A DNA stretch of 64,000 nt. It comes from Bacteroidota bacterium. GTDB taxonomy: Bacteria; Bacteroidota; Bacteroidia; UKL13-3. This document shows positions 61,028 to 64,000 of the stretch, in pieces. The translations under genes were made by a program, and so were the position numbers. The number at the start of each line of letters is the position of its first letter. Position 1 is the first letter of the stretch. The stretch covers positions 44,542 to 108,541 of the forward strand of contig CANGVA010000009.1 of the NCBI GenBank assembly GCA_947457395.1, read 5' to 3'. The notes under the pieces were generated by a model. It was not told where the DNA came from and did no database searches. It saw nothing but the letters and a program-made list of their open reading frames with translations.

Positions 61028-61744
61028 TTAAATATCTCCGAGTTGCGGACGTATAATTATCTCTTCCACATCTGTTGAGTCGGATAAATTGTATATATCC
61101 CAAATACTTTTTGCAATGTCGGTGGCGGGCATAAATCTGCTTTGCGGAATGCCGGCATTTGCCCACGATTGGGTAAAAGTAGCACCGGGCATGATAGCGG
61201 TTACTTTAATACCATAGGGCTTCATTTCTTCTCTGAGTTGTTTGCTAAATCCAAGTAAGGCAAATTTGGAAATGCAGTAGCTGCCTCCGTTTTCATAAGC
61301 GCGCAAACTGGCAACGCTGCACATATTAAATATGGCACCTGATTTGGCCTTCATCATAACAGGAAGTAGTCCTCTTGTAAGATGATATGCGCTTTGAACA
61401 TTAGCTGCCAGCATGGTCTCAAGCACACCTTCTTCTTCTGTATGGATATGCCCGGGTAAAAATATGCCTGCATTATTTACCAGTACATCCACCTTACCCC
61501 ATTTATTTAACACAGCTTCGGCAAATATTTTTACTTCTGATGCCGCGCTCATATCACAACAGCCAAAAAAGAAATTGCCGGCAGGAAATCGTTGCTCAAA
61601 ATCGGTTTGCATTTGCAGCAGGTCTTTTTCGCTGCGGGCGCAACCGGCTACATCAAATCCATTAGAGGCAAAGCATTCTGCTATGGCATAGCCTATGCCA
61701 CGTGTACAGCCGCTTATCACAATTTTTTTAGGTATTTCACTCAT
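61028..61744 (-). CDS. SDR family oxidoreductase
   Basis: Classical short-chain dehydrogenase/reductase of 238 residues. Cofactor motif VISGCTRGIGYAIAECFA (TGxxxGxG form), NNAG near 89-92, catalytic Ser in MCSVASLRAYENGGSYCISKFALLG with Tyr and Lys (YxxxK = YCISK). It reduces or oxidises a carbonyl; substrate unknown. The start is the ATG at 61744 (MSEIPKKIVISG); an upstream in-frame ATG lies at the promoter box. It is upstream of ispG on the minus strand, and they probably share a transcript. Confidence 0.88.
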   Translation of the reverse strand: MSEIPKKIVISGCTRGIGYAIAECFASNGFDVAGCARSEKDLLQMQTDFEQRFPAGNFFFGCCDMSAASEVKIFAEAVLNKWGKVDVLVNNAGIFLPGHIHTEEEGVLETMLAANVQSAYHLTRGLLPVMMKAKSGAIFNMCSVASLRAYENGGSYCISKFALLGFSKQLREEMKPYGIKVTAIMPGATFTQSWANAGIPQSRFMPATDIAKSIWDIYNLSDSTDVEEIIIRPQLGDI

Positions 61745-61759
61745 GCTGAAAATATTTTC

Positions 61760-61767
61760 CAAAATTA
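61760..61767 (-). promoter_or_regulatory. -7 promoter box TAATTTTG of the SDR-ispG unit
   Basis: On the minus strand an exact TAnnTTTG, 15 bases before the ATG at 61744. It overlaps the upstream in-frame ATG at 61762, which is therefore rejected as a start. Confidence 0.4.
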
Positions 61768-61814
61768 GCAGTCCACGGTCATATATTTACACGGTTTTTA
61801 AAAAAGATACTAAA

Positions 61815-62558
61815 ATGAAATTTTTTGAATTTATAGGTCAGTATGTGCTCTTTTTGCGGGGTCTTTTTTCAAGGCCTGAAAAGTTCAGGGTATTTAAAAA
61901 GCAGCTCATGCTAGAAATGGAAAATATAGGGCTGGGTTCCTTTGGAATTGTTTCGCTTATATCAACTTTTACCGGAGCAGTATCAACTATTCAAATTGGT
62001 TATCAACTGGTATCGGGTTTGGTACCTGAGTACTTAATTGGTCGCATTGTTCGTGATTCCAATATTCTGGAGTTTTCTCCTACCGTCACATGTTTGGTGC
62101 TTGCCGGCAAGGTAGGTTCCAGCATTGCTTCTGAAATTGGCACCATGAAAGTAACCGAACAAGTTGATGCGTTAGAGATAATGGGTGTAAACTCTGCCAA
62201 CTATCTGGTATTGCCTAAAATCTTTGCAGGTTTATTTACCATACCATTACTGGTTATATATGCCATGTTTCTTTCCTTGCTGGGAGGTGCTTTATCCGGC
62301 ATGATGTCAGGCATCATTAATCTTGATTTTTTTGTTAAAGGTTTAAGAGCAGATTTTATTCCTTTTTCTGTAACATTCTCCATGATTAAGGCTTTTACTT
62401 TTGCTTTCATCATTACCAGTGTTTCATCTTTTCACGGTTATAAAACGGAGGGTGGGGCACTTGAAGTTGGGCAATCCAGTACTAAGGCAGTTGTTTATAG
62501 CTGTATGGGAATTATTTTCTTTGATTACATTATTTCTGAGTTATTTCTTAAAAGATGA
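61815..62558 (+). CDS. MlaE family ABC transporter permease
   Basis: A 247-residue inner-membrane permease of the MlaE/YrbE type, moving phospholipid between membranes. About five membrane segments and the family signatures EMENIGLGSFGIVSLISTFTGAVSTIQ, SPTVTCLVLAGKVGSSIASEIGTMKVTEQVDALEIMGVN (the conserved EQIDAL/MGVxP region) and FSMIKAFTFAFIITSVSSFHG. The start is the ATG at 61815. Its stop overlaps the ATPase start by four bases (ATGA). No MlaD, MlaC or MlaB gene is next to it, so the substrate-binding part is elsewhere or lost. Confidence 0.92.
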   Translation: MKFFEFIGQYVLFLRGLFSRPEKFRVFKKQLMLEMENIGLGSFGIVSLISTFTGAVSTIQIGYQLVSGLVPEYLIGRIVRDSNILEFSPTVTCLVLAGKVGSSIASEIGTMKVTEQVDALEIMGVNSANYLVLPKIFAGLFTIPLLVIYAMFLSLLGGALSGMMSGIINLDFFVKGLRADFIPFSVTFSMIKAFTFAFIITSVSSFHGYKTEGGALEVGQSSTKAVVYSCMGIIFFDYIISELFLKR

Positions 62559-63283
62559 TAAGGCTAGATCATATAAATAAAGGTTGGGGTGAGAAAAAAG
62601 TACTCACCGATATTTCAGCAACTTTTTATCAGGGTAAATGCAATTTTGTAATTGGTGCAAGCGGCAGTGGTAAAAGTGTATTGATGAAATGTATGGTGGG
62701 ATTGCTTGAAGTGGATAGTGGAGTTATTCAATACGGTGGTAAAGATTTCGTTAGTCTGGATTATGAGCAGAAGAAGGAAATTAGAAAAGAAATAGGGATG
62801 TTGTTTCAGGGAACAGCTTTGTTTGATTCGCTAAACGTGGAAGACAATGTAGCTTTCCCATTGCGCATGTTTACCAAACTTACTCCGTCTGAAATTATTG
62901 AGAGGGTTAATTTTTGTTTGAAACGTGTTAGCCTGGATAATGTAAATAAGCTTTTCCCTTCAGCCATCAGTGGAGGTATGAAAAAACGTGTAGGTATTGC
63001 AAGAGCCATTGCACTTAACCCAAAATATCTTTTTTGTGATGAGCCAAATTCGGGATTAGATCCGCTTACCTCAAGGGTAATTGATGAACTGATTATGGAG
63101 ATTACCAAAGAGTACAATATCACCACCATTATTAATACCCATGATATGAAGAGCTTGTTTGAGATGGGAGAGAATATTGTTTTTATTTACAAAGGTCGCA
63201 AAGAGTGGGAGGGTAGGCGAGAAGACATTCGTTCATCGGGAAATGAGCAGTTATTGAAATTTATGAAAGCTTCTGAGTTTTAA
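62555..63283 (+). CDS. MlaF family ABC transporter ATPase
   Basis: The ATPase that powers the MlaE-type permease. 242 residues with Walker A IGASGSGKSV, the Q-loop MLFQGTALFDSLNVEDNVAFPL, signature SGGMKKRVGIARAIAL, Walker B YLFCDEPNSGLDP and the switch His in INTHDM. The -SLNVEDNVAFPL- segment is typical of MlaF. It overlaps mlaE by four bases and precedes rsmE by six, so all three are one unit. Confidence 0.94.
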   Translation: MIRLDHINKGWGEKKVLTDISATFYQGKCNFVIGASGSGKSVLMKCMVGLLEVDSGVIQYGGKDFVSLDYEQKKEIRKEIGMLFQGTALFDSLNVEDNVAFPLRMFTKLTPSEIIERVNFCLKRVSLDNVNKLFPSAISGGMKKRVGIARAIALNPKYLFCDEPNSGLDPLTSRVIDELIMEITKEYNITTIINTHDMKSLFEMGENIVFIYKGRKEWEGRREDIRSSGNEQLLKFMKASEF

Positions 63284-63289
63284 AAACGC

Positions 63290-64000
63290 ATGCACGTATT
63301 CTATCAACCACATATCCAAAATGATGAGATTGTTTTATCTGAAGAGGAATCAAAACATTGTGTGCGTGTTTTGCGATTAGATAAGGATGATGAAGTAACA
63401 ATTACTGATGGAAGGGGTGTAAAAGCTACGGCAGTTTTGTTGGAGGCTCATCCCAAAAAATGTGTATTGAAAGTAATGCATAGGGAGCAAATGCCCAAAT
63501 TACACAACTATGATTTGCAGTTGCTGGTAGCGCCAACAAAAAATTTCGATCGAATGGAATGGTTGATTGAGAAGCTGGTTGAATCAGGTATTGATCGTAT
63601 TACTTTTATACAAACCACCAATGGTGAGCGGACTAAAGTGAATATGGAGCGTTGCCGAAAAATTGCTATTAGTGCAATGAAGCAAAGCAAGCAGTGGTGG
63701 TTACCCCAAATAGATGATGTAGTGCCATTAGAACAAGCTTTGAAAGAATCCACGGCAGCAAGTGTAAAGCTTATAGCATGGTGCCAGGTTGTTCAGCAGG
63801 AATCTATTTCTAAGCAATTGCAACATGCCACACAAGTTGCGTTATGTATTGGACCGGAAGGGGATTTTACCTCCAGCGAAATAGCGCTGGCTGCTCAATG
63901 CGGGTTTGTTCCGGTTTCATTAGGCGCAAGTATACTCAGAACCGAAACGGCAGCCTTGTATGGATGTATGGCCATTAAAAGTATAAGTAATCTTTGTGCA
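63290..64000 (+). CDS. rsmE: 16S rRNA (uracil-1498-N3)-methyltransferase, 3' end outside window
   Basis: Methylates N3 of U1498 in 16S rRNA. The ATG at 63290 is six bases after the MlaF-type stop. The 237 residues in the window hold the N-terminal PUA-like part (MHVFYQPHIQ, EESKHCVRVLRLDKDDEV) and the SPOUT domain with QLLVAPTKNFDRMEWLIEKLVESGIDRI, LCIGPEGDFTSSEI and LGASILRTETAAL, the SAM-binding knot. Only the last few residues are likely missing at the window edge. Confidence 0.94.
   Translation, partial: MHVFYQPHIQNDEIVLSEEESKHCVRVLRLDKDDEVTITDGRGVKATAVLLEAHPKKCVLKVMHREQMPKLHNYDLQLLVAPTKNFDRMEWLIEKLVESGIDRITFIQTTNGERTKVNMERCRKIAISAMKQSKQWWLPQIDDVVPLEQALKESTAASVKLIAWCQVVQQESISKQLQHATQVALCIGPEGDFTSSEIALAAQCGFVPVSLGASILRTETAALYGCMAIKSISNLCA

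Noticed and set aside
1..64000. CRISPR arrays, transposases, integrases, phage genes, toxin-antitoxin or restriction genes
   Set aside because: I looked for repeat-spacer runs, DDE motifs and typical gene sets on both strands and found none.

Overview
The window reads as a chromosome segment of a member of the Bacteroidota, probably a Chitinophagales/Sphingobacteriales-like environmental lineage (inference). The signs are type IX secretion C-terminal sorting domains on five large secreted proteins, one of them of the gliding-associated type B; promoter boxes of the Bacteroidota form TAnnTTTG; a TonB receptor with an N-terminal carboxypeptidase-regulatory domain; DUF5723 and DUF3352-like proteins; and the long form of IspG. 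Base composition is moderately AT-rich and even. I see no rRNA, CRISPR array, phage, integrase or insertion sequence.

Layout. 1-9.4 kb: 3' part of alaS, a YebC regulator, an AIM24-like protein, a small Rossmann protein, pcm, then a three-gene set (Gfo/Idh/MocA oxidoreductase, lipoprotein, WcaJ-type sugar transferase) that looks like an envelope polysaccharide module, and an exonuclease and DUF423 protein. 9.4-15.3 kb: a conserved-looking envelope trio of unknown role (membrane-anchored propeller-like protein, lipoprotein, DUF5723 barrel). 15.3-25.4 kb: biotin carboxylase, a 1730-residue T9SS adhesin-like protein, formiminotransferase-cyclodeaminase and a beta-helix lipoprotein. 25.4-31.5 kb: a TIGR01777 epimerase divergent from a MerR/cobalamin-binding regulator resembling the light sensor CarH/LitR, then a comEC operon. 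31.5-40.5 kb: cupin, PKD-T9SS protein, M13 peptidase, a desaturase/thioesterase/PqqB-like/zinc-ribbon operon, dcd and a flavin reductase. 40.5-47.4 kb: TonB receptor with a palindromic operator, a PNGase F-like secreted glycoamidase, two copies of a terminator-like hairpin repeat, tRNA-Pro(GGG), ldcA and manC. 47.6-64 kb: recQ, a type B T9SS protein with six internal repeats, a Kup potassium transporter, tRNA-Gln(TTG)-prs-rplY-pth, another T9SS protein, ispG and an SDR gene, MlaE/MlaF-type ABC transporter genes and the 5' part of rsmE.

Most of the window is housekeeping. The parts most worth a second look are the CarH-like regulator with a changed axial-ligand position; the PNGase F homologue with all three catalytic acids and a large insertion; the twin 39-bp hairpins that share their outer stem with the tRNA-Pro terminator; the TTTAGA-n4-TCTAAA operator over the TonB-receptor promoter; and the 9.5-15.3 kb envelope trio. 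Several promoter boxes lie so close to the start codon that leaderless transcripts are likely. Nothing in the window is clearly a new defence or mobile system.
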